Assembly (NCBI GenBank): GCA_947179485.1
Contig: OX359250.1
Location: 37,850,783-37,914,782 of the forward strand
Source: Allacma fusca
Lineage: Eukaryota; Arthropoda; Collembola; Symphypleona; Sminthuridae
Length of the DNA stretch: 64,000 nucleotides
Direction: 5' to 3'
Position 1 is the stretch's first letter; the number at the start of each line of letters is the position of its first letter. The notes under the pieces were generated by a model. The model made no database searches. It saw only the letters and a program-made list of their open reading frames with translations, and was not told where the DNA came from. The position numbers and the translations under genes were made by a program. Below, one piece after another: positions 25,119 through 35,580 of this stretch.

Positions 25119-26385
25119 TTTATTTTTGTTGACTTTTTGAAGCTATCAACCAAAAGGACAAATTTAATAAGGTCAGAAGTCAATAATTCCAGAAATTCAT
25201 TTGTTATCTACAATAATTGCTGAAAGAAAGATGAAAATAAGAAACATTTTAACATTTAAACACAGAGAAGGAATTAAAGGAGCATCTCGTTAATTAGACC
25301 TTGGTCAACAAATGCAGTCAAATCTCCTACAATCCTTTTATAAGGAAATTTTCACTACTAGGAGAGCATTTAATACGATACGTTTTGACAAAAACTGTTT
25401 ACAAATCTTGATACAATCCTCAACCCCATAACACAACACACCTTGGCGTGCCTATTTACGCTATAACGAGAATTTACTCTAATTAGAAATATTAAATTAG
25501 CAAATTGTAACACCATATTGCTTATTACCTCGTTAATTTCCTATATGCTGACTTCGGACTGCACTGGGGGGAACTGTTTCATTAATTTTGGTCGCAATTC
25601 CTAACCTAACCCTTAGGAGTAATTGCAACTTGCAACAGAAAACATCCATTCCAGTTCCATATTTGTTGTTGGGTTGTTCCAAATTCGAGGGGGAGCTTCT
25701 TGTATCTGTTATTTCTTATAATGCTAGTATTGGCTTATCCCTAAATTGAAATAAAAAAATTAACATTGAAATAGGCAACTTGGATGGGGAAGGTCATACA
25801 AAAACGAAATACATGTGGGTGGATAGCTCCGTCCTTATATCCTTATCCTTAAAGCACATGAGTTGGTAATTCGATAATATTCAGACTCAGGATAGTTGAT
25901 TTTAAAACTAACTGTGCTTTCGGCCAATTTTTCCAAAATTCTTGCCAAGTCATAATTTTTATTAAAATAAATTATTACATTACAACGTCAATTTTCTCAT
26001 TATTCTTAAAAATGCCTTTGTATCAATAATAATGTTGTAAATATTACTTTTAAAAAAATTGTAAAAAAACTTTTATTTAAAGATACATCAAAAGGACTGC
26101 AATGAAAAGAATAAAAAAAACATTTTTATTATTTTTTCTGAATTTTAAAATTTTAAGTATTCAAGATAATTTACCGTATACAAGACTAGAGAGCTAGGCT
26201 CTATCCGCTCTCCGCCTTGCTGTAATTCATTAATACTAATTGTGTTTTTCAGCCGGCGACACTTAATAATTAGACCCAAAATTCTTAGAAGGTTGTCATA
26301 ATTTATAGACTAACTGACATCATATATCACAAATTATTTTTCGTCGAATTAATTATTACCCTATTCCAAAACAACCTCATCCATC
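25119..26385. other. divergent spacer between the Ca2+ ATPase and cysteine-rich gene A
   Basis: Promoter and 5' UTR regions of two divergent genes. The sequence is AT-rich and has no supported gene. Homology to the second A copy begins near 26175. Confidence 0.4.
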
Positions 26386-27115
26386 ATGTCTCACTGTGGA
26401 AGCAATGCAAACGTAAGTTTTTAGCGCTGTGGTCATTTTCTCGGTTTCTGATGTTGGCTAATATAATTTCAAATAAATGCTGACCTTATTTACATGGTAA
26501 ATCTAACGTTTTGTGACACATGTATTTTCTACAGGGTTGGGGCCAGCCTAGTCAGAACTGCTTCATGCAGCAACCTCAGTTCATGAACATTCCCGGAATG
26601 GCTCCATATGCCCATCAAAAATGTAACAAAACTTGTTCGTCTCCTTGCTGTTCCCCTTACCAGTTTGGCTCCGGGACACCTCAGCAGTTTCGGCCCATGA
26701 TGATGGCAGCACCGTCGAGGAACCCGATGATGCCAATGGGCAATGGTCACCCTAACGTAAACGGAATCAGACTTCGCTGTCCTTCCTGTTGCCGTCCTAT
26801 CGGGTCTTGTACTTGCGGCTGTTGTAAATGTGGAAATTGTGCGTCCAAGACCTATTACTAGTCACCCCAGAAGTCCTCAACTCTTAATACGAGTAACGGG
26901 GTCTCCTAAGATGGGGTAGATTAGGGTTTTTAGGTTTGCTAAAAATTCTGTATTCTGTAGGAACTTTACATAATATACAAGCTGCAGCTACAGCTTAACC
27001 CGTACTGTAACTGAATTTCAAAACGCACTGCAATTTTAAATAAATTAGGTTCTCGCTGCTAGCGAGTAAATTCGACCGTTTAATACATTAAATAAGCTAA
27101 GACACAAAATTTTTA
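26175..27115 (+). repeat. duplicated block 1, copy 1 (gene A unit)
   Basis: About 0.94 kb aligned by eye to 38085-39035. It covers upstream region, both exons, intron and 3' UTR of gene A. Exon 2 differs at only three positions, while the intron and the flanks carry indels and many changes. Confidence 0.85.
26386..26861 (+). CDS. small cysteine-rich protein A, copy 1
   Basis: A 27-nt first exon (26386-26412, MSHCGSNAN) is joined by a phase-0 GT-AG intron to exon 26535-26861, giving 117 residues. No signal peptide or membrane helix is seen. The middle is rich in Q, P, M and G; 15 cysteines are present, six in the tail cluster CTCGCCKCGNC and pairs in SPCCSPY and CPSCCRP. The motif IRLRCP followed by SCC is shared with the B genes nearby. 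Start codon choice is supported by near-perfect conservation of the mini-exon in the second copy. A polyadenylation signal AATAAA lies at 27039-27044. I do not recognise the family; cysteine pattern would suit metal binding or disulphide cross-linking in a structural material, but that is inference. Confidence 0.75.
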
Positions 27116-28995
27116 ACACACTTCATTATGTATAACCACTCCGGTTTGATTCTAATACATGCATGAATCAAGTTCTAACAGCCACAAGGGGTTGCAATCT
27201 ACGTTTGTACATGATATGGATTTTGAATTTTATTTCACATTAGTAACACCACGAATGCTCATTTAACTTTTTGCGATTTTGATAGGGACTGCTTTTTGCG
27301 GTATTAATAGGGTAGATCTGGGGATGTGGGTCGGATGGGATCCGGTTAGTTGGGTAGTGTGCGGATGTGCCCGCACCCAAAGCTAGCTAAAAGTGGGCGA
27401 GGCCCCCTGGTTAATAAAATCAAACTAAAACTGTACAAATATGCTCTACATCAATTTTATGCATCATTTTATATATCAATTTAAATAAAGCGAACATATT
27501 GCGATCGTTGTGTTGACTAGCGTATAGATGTCGGCACTTTGGGGTATCTGTGAACACAAATCTTGAACTGATGTTTGCTGACGTGAAAAACGTTTACCTC
27601 CCTATGGTATATCTACATAAATACAAGTACATAGTTAGAATTAGAAACTATATAGCTTTGCCAATTCTTAAGCTTTTATCCGTCTGACCTCTAAAAATGG
27701 AAAGAGACCGGCCAAAAATATATGTGATTACAGAAGTGTGATATGTTTTCTGAGTTTGTTTAAGTGGCATTTATCGTACATAATTTTTCACTGTACGTTG
27801 ACTTTATGCCATTCCATCCCAGCATGGGCTTAATTAAAATTTTAGTTCCCCTCAGGTATCTTGATAATAGGCCTGTTTGTGCCTAGAACCGAAACGGGTT
27901 GTGGTCGTATCTGTGGGCCAGTTTTGACTAAATTAGATGCATTTATACGTAATCATGAACGCTGAGTCGATATCCCACATCACTGATCCCATCTGGGCAT
28001 TAGAATCCCCTCTCGTTAAAGTTAAGCAGTGACTGATTCAAGCAATGGTAGGAGAAACGAGTAGCTACGGAGAAAACACTCGAACAGTTTTAAAGTACAG
28101 AAATATGAATAATGAGCAGAATGCTAGGCTTAGTCAAGGGATGTAAATTGTTTGTTAAATCAAGACACCTTAAGTTAGTGTGAAGTAGCTAGAAATACCT
28201 GTAACACTTATGACTTATGAGGTTATTTTTTTAACTTTTTGAATAATGACTTCATTATTTACTATGAACCTGTTTCACTCAGTTTTATTCCATATAATTA
28301 TTTGCTCGTTTATATAATTACATATGTAGCCTCCACCAAGTTATCATTCATAAATGCATAGGCTTACCCATAGCTTGTATCCCCCTCTCCCAAGTCAATC
28401 TTTACATTTAGGATTTTAATTTATTGTGCGTTCAGACGTTTTTCCCATTTTTAGGATGCTTTTTGGGTAATCGATCGGGGACATATTTGTGGTTTACTGA
28501 TATGGGCAAGTATTTTTGCTACGGATGTGGATTGGGGATATTGGAGTATAGGTGGCTATTGGCAATTTAGTTTTTGGGTGGAGGGAGTTTTTTAGGTTAG
28601 ATAGGAGCATTTTTGGGTTATATAGGAGGCTATTTTGGTTAGGTATAGGGAGAACTCTATAGGAAACTGGAATGAGTGAAAATATTTAGAGGTGTCCTTT
28701 TGGGTAAATAGGAAATAGGGATAGGTGAAGTTATTAAAGGTAAGGAATTTATTATTGTCGGTTAAATAACAAGAGTATAGATTGAGCTTCTTAGGTTAGG
28801 GTATAGGGAAAGATATTAATTACGTTAAGGATCATGGCATGGCAGGTGTTTAAAATGCAAGGTGTGGACATTTCTTCAGCTTGACATCTGATGCCTATTA
28901 CCAGGGGAGCACACATCATACCGGTTTTACGAACTTCCGTAATATGTAGTAATCTAACCCAAAAGAATTATACGCTTTTTAATTATCTAGATAAA
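26862..28995. other. spacer within the first A/B unit
   Basis: 3' UTR of gene A, then about 2 kb of low-complexity sequence. From about 28430 to 28830 the + strand is a G/T/A-rich tract with irregular repeats of TTTTGGGTA, GGTTAG and TATAGGG types. No gene is supported. The corresponding spacer of the second unit is barely alignable. Confidence 0.4.
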
Positions 28996-29049
28996 TCATC
29001 GTCGTGTCTACAAACTTCGTGGCGACCTTTGACCTTCCAATGATTGAAA

Positions 29050-29614
29050 CAACTTGGTGATAGTATTGATCAGAGCAATACCCCTGTAATTCTCAGGAAG
29101 AGCGATGTCTCCTTTCTTGTGTAGCATAAATAATTCGATTTCTGACCAGGACTTGGGGGTAGTTGCGCTCGAAAAAACAGCATTAAATAGAGATAATAGA
29201 TGCTGATTGAGTTCAGGTGTAGCATGTTTCCAAAAATTCATTACCAACGCCGTCAATACCGGCTGCCTTATTGGGTTTGAGGGATTTAAGGGCATCTGTA
29301 AGTTCGTCAGGACTGATGTCAGCGTCTAAGTACTCGTTTGGGTTTTGGAACAATTTGTCGGGGGTAAAGATGGGATTCCTTATGGGGCATGACTTTTGCG
29401 TAAAATGTTTGCCAAGTGTCTAAGGGGATTGAGGTTCGGCAAACCGACCGTGCTTTAAAAGAGTTAAATGTACTCCAAAACGTAGTAGTGGATTTTGGGT
29501 TGCGCATTCGTAATTTAATCGTATCCAGGTACATCCTTTTCTTGGATTTAATCAATAGGTTGTGCGATTTCCTAGATTCCAGATAGTCCAATCGCAGGAC
29601 TTTTAGGCAGTAAT
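29050..29614 (-). mobile_element. non-LTR (LINE) reverse-transcriptase fragment
   Basis: Minus-strand translation gives the N-terminal part of a LINE reverse transcriptase: a linker region (KSKKRMYLDTIKLRMRN), then ALKSLKPNKAAGIDGVGNEF, then TPKSWSEIELFMLHKKGD and ENYRGIALINTITKLF. These match the RT1-RT3 blocks of non-LTR elements. The reading frame shifts twice, near 29370 and near 29235. Endonuclease, the YxDD catalytic block and a 3' end are missing, so this is a dead internal fragment. The clade cannot be decided by eye. It sits in copy 1 of the A/B unit only. Confidence 0.8.
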
Positions 29615-30720
29615 CAAAATAAGTGTAATGTGCATATTTTGCTTAAGAATTTGTATTTCCAAGTATTTCCAAAATCATTTTTTAGCCTCAACTCAAACAG
29701 CTGAAACACCAGCTGAATTGGTGTTTTTATTTCTGAGAGTGAAATATTTTGAATTTTACGTTGAAAATCAATTCAATAATTTTAAAGGACGAATCAGGTC
29801 AGGTAGTTATTCTTAAACAAAGTTTTGAAGCTGAATCGTCCTCTGGTTTTCCGATAGGGTTCTGGTCAAGAGACTATTTTGCTGCAAATGGCAGGTTTTA
29901 CTTAAAACATGTGGCATATTCTGTAGGCTGCGAGATCATGGATGCTGCAAACAACAAAAGAAACATTTCCCTTGTCATTTCATAAGCTTGCATTTTTTTG
30001 GCAAGTTAAATCAATTCAATTCTCAATATTTACAACAGCAATGCTACTACTACTATATTGAAGAATTTCGGAAAAGGTACATTACTTTAAAAAATAAACA
30101 ATGTTAGCAGCAGCCGCATCCTCCACATCCCCCGCATCCACAGCCACAACCACAACCACAGCCGTCACAGCATCTGCAAGGACAGCAGTACGAGCAACAA
30201 TAGCATGGACATCGAAGTCGGATGGTGCATCCACAAGACTTGCAGCAATTGCAACTACCAGAGTGCCCACACCCACACCCGCCGCAACACGGACTCGAGC
30301 AACAACCTCGGCATCCGCATCCGCAGCCACACTGTGAAAACAATTCAAATTTAAAAAATATTTGTACATTGAGTCATTGGGGAAAAAAATAATTCCACAT
30401 GATCACACAATAATAGATTATTCAAGGTTTGCTTACACCCCCACAGCAAGACATAATTCAGGTAAATTGAATGACGCTAAGTCGCCTGGACCTTAGAATT
30501 TAGAATTTAGAATTTTGGTAACGTAAATTTTCTACGGAATTAACGTTGTTCACTACTCACGAGTTGGCAACTACTAAAACGGAAGGCGTTGGTCCGCGAA
30601 GGAAAGCGTTATTTTTTAATTCATTTTAGGGCATTGTATTACCATTATTTATTTTACTTGACAGAATGTAAGTCCATTTTTCTCAAACTCGTATTGTTTT
30701 CATATTATTATTAATATTGT
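29615..30720. repeat. duplicated block 2, copy 1 (gene B unit)
   Basis: Aligned by eye to about 41289-42400. From about 29685 to 30600 the two copies are close to identical, including the B intron and the 3' flank; outside, similarity fades within about 100 bp. The 3' flank holds a 78-codon frame (29749-29985, +) without an ATG start, identical in both copies; I read it as 3' UTR of gene B, not a gene. Confidence 0.85.
30104..30454 (-). CDS. Gly/Cys-repeat small protein B, copy 1
   Basis: Minus strand. An 18-nt first exon (30454-30437, MSCCGG) joins in phase 0 to exon 30331-30104, giving 81 residues, 35 of them cysteine. The protein is built from CG, GGC, CC and C-x-C units; in the centre lies CTIRLRCPCYCCSYCC, which shares IRLRCP with protein A. 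There is no signal peptide or membrane helix. Composition resembles metal-binding or heavily cross-linked structural proteins (metallothionein-like, keratin-associated-like, insect sperm Mst-type), but no homology to any of these can be claimed from sequence alone. The same tiny-first-exon layout as gene A, and the shared motif, suggest the two families are related. The start is supported by identity of the mini-exon in the second copy. Confidence 0.75.
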
Positions 30721-30843
30721 AAATAATCACAACTTCAAAGCTTATTTTTACGAAAACGCTTTTTATTGTTTCGCCACTTTTTAGATTTTTCATATTTAAA
30801 TATTCGTGCTGTGGAAAAAGCAGTTATAATATAAATCCTTTCT
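30455..30843. other. upstream region of gene B copy 1
   Basis: Promoter side of gene B. Similar to the second copy for about the first 150 bp, then diverged up to about 30720. No gene is supported. Confidence 0.35.
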
Positions 30844-31290
30844 ACTAAGTTGAAAGAGTGGGCCGTCTTCGTCTTCGTCATCGTCTTCGTCTTGGTGTAA
30901 TACGAATTTGAGATTCAAATTTCCGCGCGTGCTGTTTTTTATTGGCTGAGCCTGCAATAACTGGCTAAATAAATTATTAAAATTATTTTTTTTTAATTAA
31001 AAAAAATATTAAAGCATTATACTGTTTTGTGCTTTTTCTTTTTCCTCTTTGAATAATTTTGCTCAAAAATGAAAAAAGGATGCTAAAAAGTCTTAATAAT
31101 TTGAAATTAGTAAAAAAAACTTTTTTACATTTTTTTATGGATTTGAGATTCAAATTTAAGCGAGCTTTATTTTTATTTGCTGAGCCAGTAATAGCTGAAT
31201 AAATTCTAAAAAATATTCTAAAAAAAATAAAAACATTATACACAGCCGTCCACAACCAAGACGGTCCACTCTTTCAAATTAGAAATTAGC
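30844..31290. mobile_element. MITE-like element with ~28-bp inverted ends, copy 1
   Basis: The left end reads CTAAGTTGAAAGAGTGGGCC then GTCTT; the right end, read in reverse complement, is CTAATTTGAAAGAGTGGACC then GTCTTGG. Between these inverted ends is AT-rich sequence without a gene. The left end is interrupted by a CTTCGT-type microsatellite before TTGGTG. A target duplication is not clear, so the superfamily is open. Related pieces lie at 31660-32070. Confidence 0.55.
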
Positions 31291-31469
31291 CTAATTATAT
31301 AATGTCAAGTTTAATATTTTGTATAAATTACAAATCATTGCAATCCCAGTTTTCCCATCCACCTTGGTGGATGGCTTGAATGCTAGTCTTCTATAATATG
31401 GAGTGAGTATGTTCATTTGAATTTTCGCGCCAAATCTACGAGCCAATAAGAAAGCTGCGTCTAATTTAA

Positions 31470-31665
31470 AAATTAGTACAAAAAGTAAGAGCATATTGTT
31501 AAAAAACAGCAAAAAATATAAAAACATCTGCTTAAATAAGTACAAAGAGTAAAAAAGCATGTTGTTAAAAAAGAGCAAAAAATATAAAAACATCTGCGTG
31601 AATAAGTACAAAAAATAAAAAAGCATATTGTAAAAAAGCACAAAAAATAAAAAAGCATCCTCTCT
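31470..31665. repeat. ~65-bp tandem repeat, about three units
   Basis: A-rich minisatellite. Each unit starts GTACAAA...GTAA, passes through GCATATTGTTAAAAAA and AGCAAAAAATATAAAAACAT, and ends CTGC..AATAA. The units differ by point changes; the last is truncated and runs into the next MITE-like piece. Confidence 0.8.
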
Positions 31666-32075
31666 ACTAAATTCAAAGAGTGGACAGTCTTCGTCTTTGT
31701 CTTGGTGTAATGCGGATTTGAAATTTTACGCGCGCTAAATGAATTATTAAAATTATTTTTTTTTAAATTGAATAAATTATTAAAGAATTATACAGTACCA
31801 ATGGCGGCGACATTGTCACGGACAGCCATTTACCACCAAGACGGCACACTCCTTCAAATTAAAGGAAAGAATTTTTTTTAAATTAAAAGATGAATTATTA
31901 AAGCCGGATACAGTAGCAACGGCGGCGAAATTGTCACGGGTAGCCATTCAGTACCAAGACGGCCCACTCATTCAAATTAGTATTTCTAAACAAATTTAAA
32001 AAATTAACTATTGAAGCATTATACAGTAGCAAGGGCAGTGGCATTGTCACGGTCAGCTGTCCCGGGGTCTTGCGA
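31660..32075. mobile_element. decayed MITE-like copies of the same family
   Basis: A left end (AAAGAGTGGACAGTCTTCGT at about 31675) and two right ends (CCAAGACGGCACACTCCTTC near 31840 and CCAAGACGGCCCACTCATTC near 31955) belong to the same family as 30844-31290. A shared inner block with CATTGTCACGG and CAGCCATT occurs near 31812, 31930 and 32042, so at least three overlapping or tandem partial copies are present. Confidence 0.55.
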
Positions 32076-32461
32076 CGTGAGACCTTTGGGCTTTCTTAAT
32101 AATTACTATAATTTAACGTAAGCTTTGTTGTGAGGATGAAAAATTATCAAGGAAAAGTTTTGAAACAGTTGATATTTATGTATCGAAGCCAATGTTTTTA
32201 CATGGTCAATTGTATGTTGCATTTTCGAAAAATCAAAAATAAAGATTAAGATCATTGTAAATGACACTGCAGAAAGGTGAAGGAACCTACACAAGTAATT
32301 GTGTATTTAAAGAAGTTGTGTAATAGATTATAGTCATACGAAATTGTATTTCAGAACCAAACATGATTATTTAAAACATATTCGATAAAAAAATCACTTC
32401 AGCAATACAATTTTAATACTACCGGATCAAGCAGTTATACTGTTGGCGTTGTTATTGGGAA

Positions 32462-32950
32462 ATGGAGGTTATCTACCGACGTAGGTGGTGGCTTGATCCG
32501 CTCAAAGAGAATCTTTTATTCGCTAGGGTTTTAACAGGAAGGGCGGAAGGGGACACCATGTTTCTTTCCCAAGTTACACTAATTTCAAATGAGGGTGATA
32601 CCCGTTTGTTTTATAGGAAAGTAGGCATTTGGTTATCAAAACCGTTTACTCATGGTCAGCTCTATGTAGAATTTTTTAGAGAGACTTCTCAATACAGTGT
32701 AAAAAGTATGTACATCTCGACAAAACTGAGGATCAGGGGGGACTACTGGGTGAATGGAATGGTATTTATAGAGTTAATTGTGTGGAGCCCGAAATATTAT
32801 AAACTTTGCAGAGCTATATATAGAAGGAAAGCTAAAGTAAAAATTGTAGACACTAAGCATCAAAGCAAAATACTTGATGACAGAAATGAAACGTTTACAA
32901 TAAATATTGTTTTAAGGAAGTTTTTAATCGTTAAATTTACTGATTTGTAA
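32462..32950 (+). mobile_element. Helitron/PIF1-type helicase remnant (C-terminal part)
   Basis: The 162-codon frame carries LTGRAEGDTMFLSQVTLI, which matches the LxGxAxGxxVFIPRIxL block of PIF1-family helicases in Helitrons, and RKVGIWLSKPFTHGQLYVEF, matching the late FxHGQLYVAxSR block. The conserved stretch that normally lies between them (the PFxRRQFPV...AMTINKAQGQ region) is missing, so this copy has an internal deletion. The final part is not recognisable. No Rep domain or CTRR-type 3' hairpin was found nearby. A relic of a rolling-circle DNA transposon; an intact host PIF1 is unlikely given the deletion. Confidence 0.7.
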
Positions 32951-32959
32951 AAATGTATG

Positions 32960-33050
32960 CGGGACCAACTCCCAGCCGCGGTCTAGGGATCAAACATGGG
33001 ACATGCACAGGGTGTTAGTGTGAAGTTCCACAGTGCGCTCAACCATGATT
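32960..33050 (-). mobile_element. possible tRNA-derived SINE head
   Basis: Read on the minus strand, TGGTTGAGCGC (33045-33035) resembles a pol III A box and TGTTTGATCCC (32996-32986) a B box. Their spacing fits a tRNA-like promoter. No proper tRNA fold was built, so a SINE head is likelier than a functional tRNA. The tail and target duplication were not found. Confidence 0.35.
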
Positions 33051-33902
33051 TTTTCAAGTTTTTATCGATTTTTAGCATTTTAATTGGCTTTTATTCCGCT
33101 ATCTATCTAGACTATTATCACGCAGGTTTTGACATGTTACAACAAACCAAGACGGCAAGCAAATCTCCCTGCGGAGCAGGGCTTTTACTAGTATAATATA
33201 TATAAAGTCAATAATTTGACACCAAACTATATTTATTTGAATATTTGAACAGTATAATATGACCATCATATGGTTTGTACTACAATATACATTTTCAACA
33301 ACTTTTTGGAAATTGTTGCTAATCAAGACTTGCGTAACTACCATTTAAAATATATGGGAATTAAATCAGTTCACGACATGAAAAATCTACACAAATATTT
33401 TCAATTTACAAATTTACATGGCACCTTTTACTGGTGACATAAAGGTGTCTGCGTTATACAATCTTGTGAGGTCGAAAGGCATCGAAGATACAATTAATTT
33501 CACACATTCGAACTTTTTCCAATATTTGAAATGTAAATATAAGAAATCGAAAATCATTAATTAGTAAGTTTTACAAAGATTTTACTGTTTTATTAATTGA
33601 CTTTCGACCACCACGTCGAGCATTACGCACAGAAGACACGAAAACATTTCAATGCCGACTTTATGATGAGAAGTTAAAAGGCTGTCCAAATAAGTCTAAA
33701 TATGATATGATGTTCAGTAGGATTGCTTAGTTGGGGTAATTAAGATTTAAGATAATATTCCGTCGCCTCTGCGCATTAGTAAATGTTAAGAAAGAACCTT
33801 CAGAATATATAACCTTTTTGATTAATTCATTTGCTTTTTAAGTTTAATGCAGACTTAGTTATTTTACCAGGAAGGTGATTCTGACAACAACTCATCATTC
33901 TA
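33051..33902. other. intergenic, nothing recognised
   Basis: AT-rich sequence between the SINE-like piece and the hAT element. No gene or clear repeat seen. Confidence 0.35.
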
Positions 33903-33910
33903 CTCTGATG

Positions 33911-35141
33911 TAGTGCCCCGCATGGGTACAAAAATGTTGTACCTGGACCTGAACCTGTACCTGAATCATGGGTACATGGATTTTTTGAACCTATACCCGT
34001 ACCTGTACCTGAATACCTGGGTTCAATTTTCCTGAACCTGTACCTGTACTTAAACTAAATCAGGAGTACCTGTACCTGAAAAGTACCTGTACCCAAAAAG
34101 TACCCAAAAAAGTACCTGTACCCGGGTATATTTTAAAAGTACCTGAAACTACCCGGGTATTTTCCATTGTACTAATTTAAAGGATTAATAAAATATATTA
34201 CGCGAAATAAAAATTAAAATATCTGGACCAAAAAATTTTGACTTATTGTTAGTAGATTTATTTATCAGATTAGATTTATTTATATTTTTTATTCTTCGAA
34301 AGCATGACTAAGTACTAGGATTATCAGTAGCTATAAATGATTATCTGTACATAAAGGTTGAAAAGGTAATAGATAGCAAAATCTACGGTATGAATAAGTT
34401 CAATCCAACAATGCAAATGCAGTGTAATATTTTCTAAACTTTCAATAATGCCGAGAAATTAAACTATTAAGAATTTGGTTTGCACCATGCAATTGCTTAC
34501 GCAATGGAAAACATTTTTTTGAATTCAAACTCCTCAGATTTTAACTTCAGCCCAGCTGAGACATTTTCTAACGTAACTCCACTCTTATATAAACGTTTAT
34601 GCGTCAGAAGATCTGGACCATTGGAGAAGGCTTGCTCTATCTGTAGATCTCTGTTCTTTAGCAGTTCCAGGAAAAAAAATCTAAAAAATCTCTGGTCATT
34701 CCAGCTAATGCAGGGTAACTAGTCACGTGTTCCTATACGGTGGAATTCTGGAATTTCCTGACTAAGCTTATACTTATAAATTTTAATGTAAAATGTTTCA
34801 AGGTCAAAAATTGGGAGGAGTTTTTAAAGCTCAACAACACCTATACAGGCGTTACTTGGAAATTATTACTGACTGTGAAGTACCTGAAAGTTCAGGTATT
34901 TTACATTCAGGTTCAGGTATTTACCCAGTGCGTACCCGTTCCTGATGGGTTTATACCCAAACGATTGGTTTTTGAACCTGTACCCATACCTGAACCTGAA
35001 CCTGAATTTTCAGGTATCTAACGACTGAACCTGAACCTGTACCCAAATTGGATGGGTACAAGAAATATGTACCTGATACGTACCTGTACCTGAACCTGTA
35101 CCCAAATACCCGGGTAAAACCTGTACCCATGAGGGGCACTA
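33911..35141. mobile_element. non-autonomous hAT-type element with 8-bp target duplication
   Basis: The left end TAGTGCCCCGCATGGGTAC (33911-33929) and right end GTACCCATGAGGGGCACTA (35123-35141) are inverted repeats matching at 18 of 19 positions. CTCTGATG flanks both sides (33903-33910 and 35142-35149), an 8-bp target duplication as made by hAT transposases; TAGTG ends also fit that superfamily. Inside each end lie dense short repeats of ACCTGTACC, ACCTGAACC and TACCCGGGTA type, in opposite orientation at the two ends, as in subterminal transposase-binding arrays. The 1231-bp element encodes no recognisable transposase. Confidence 0.85.
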
Positions 35142-35168
35142 CTCTGATGTGGGGGTATTGTAATAATT

Positions 35169-35572
35169 TAGGGATGTGCGTATCGTTCATTTTTGAGCGA
35201 TACCGATATTACCGATATTTGACCTTAAAATACACAATAACGATATACACTAAACCGATATAACGATACTGTATGCTATTCGGAAACACCACTATTTTAA
35301 ATGTTAGCTTGCTCGCAAGTTGAAATTGAACACACGTTAGTTTTGTCGACTTTTTGGGGACAAAATTTCCGTCATTTGGAGCTATTTTTTTCAACAAAAA
35401 ACGTTAGGGGTCTGCAGTATGACATTTCTAGAATAAAAAACTACAAAAATTATATTCCTAACAATACGATATATCGTTTAAAAATTACGAGAAATATCGT
35501 ACGATATTTTTGTTCCAAAATGCACGATATGGACGATAATATCGTCTCGTTATATCGTTGGGCACATCCCTA
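35169..35572. mobile_element. second hAT-like MITE
   Basis: The left end TAGGGATGTGCGTATCGTT and right end GTTGGGCACATCCCTA are inverted repeats. GTAATAAT flanks both ends (35160-35167 and 35573-35580, one extra base on the left). The interior is rich in CGATAT/ATATCG motifs in both orientations. At 404 bp with no gene, it is a typical hAT-type MITE. It inserted only about 10 bp from the larger hAT element. Confidence 0.75.
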
Positions 35573-35580
35573 GTAATAAT

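Noticed and set aside
27960-28035. 5S rRNA-like stretch (GTTAAGCAGTG after TCTCG)
   Set aside because: Only about a dozen bases match; the rest of the 5S structure and the GGTTAGTACTTGGATGGG box are missing.
29749-29985. 78-codon open frame on the plus strand, identical in the second unit (41416-41652)
   Set aside because: No ATG at its start, no domain, and it lies within the near-identical block that is the 3' flank of gene B, so its conservation is explained by the duplication.
30082-30369. Alanine/threonine-rich frames on both strands over gene B
   Set aside because: Shadow frames of the Gly/Cys repeat; only the cysteine frame has the mini-exon and matching splice sites.
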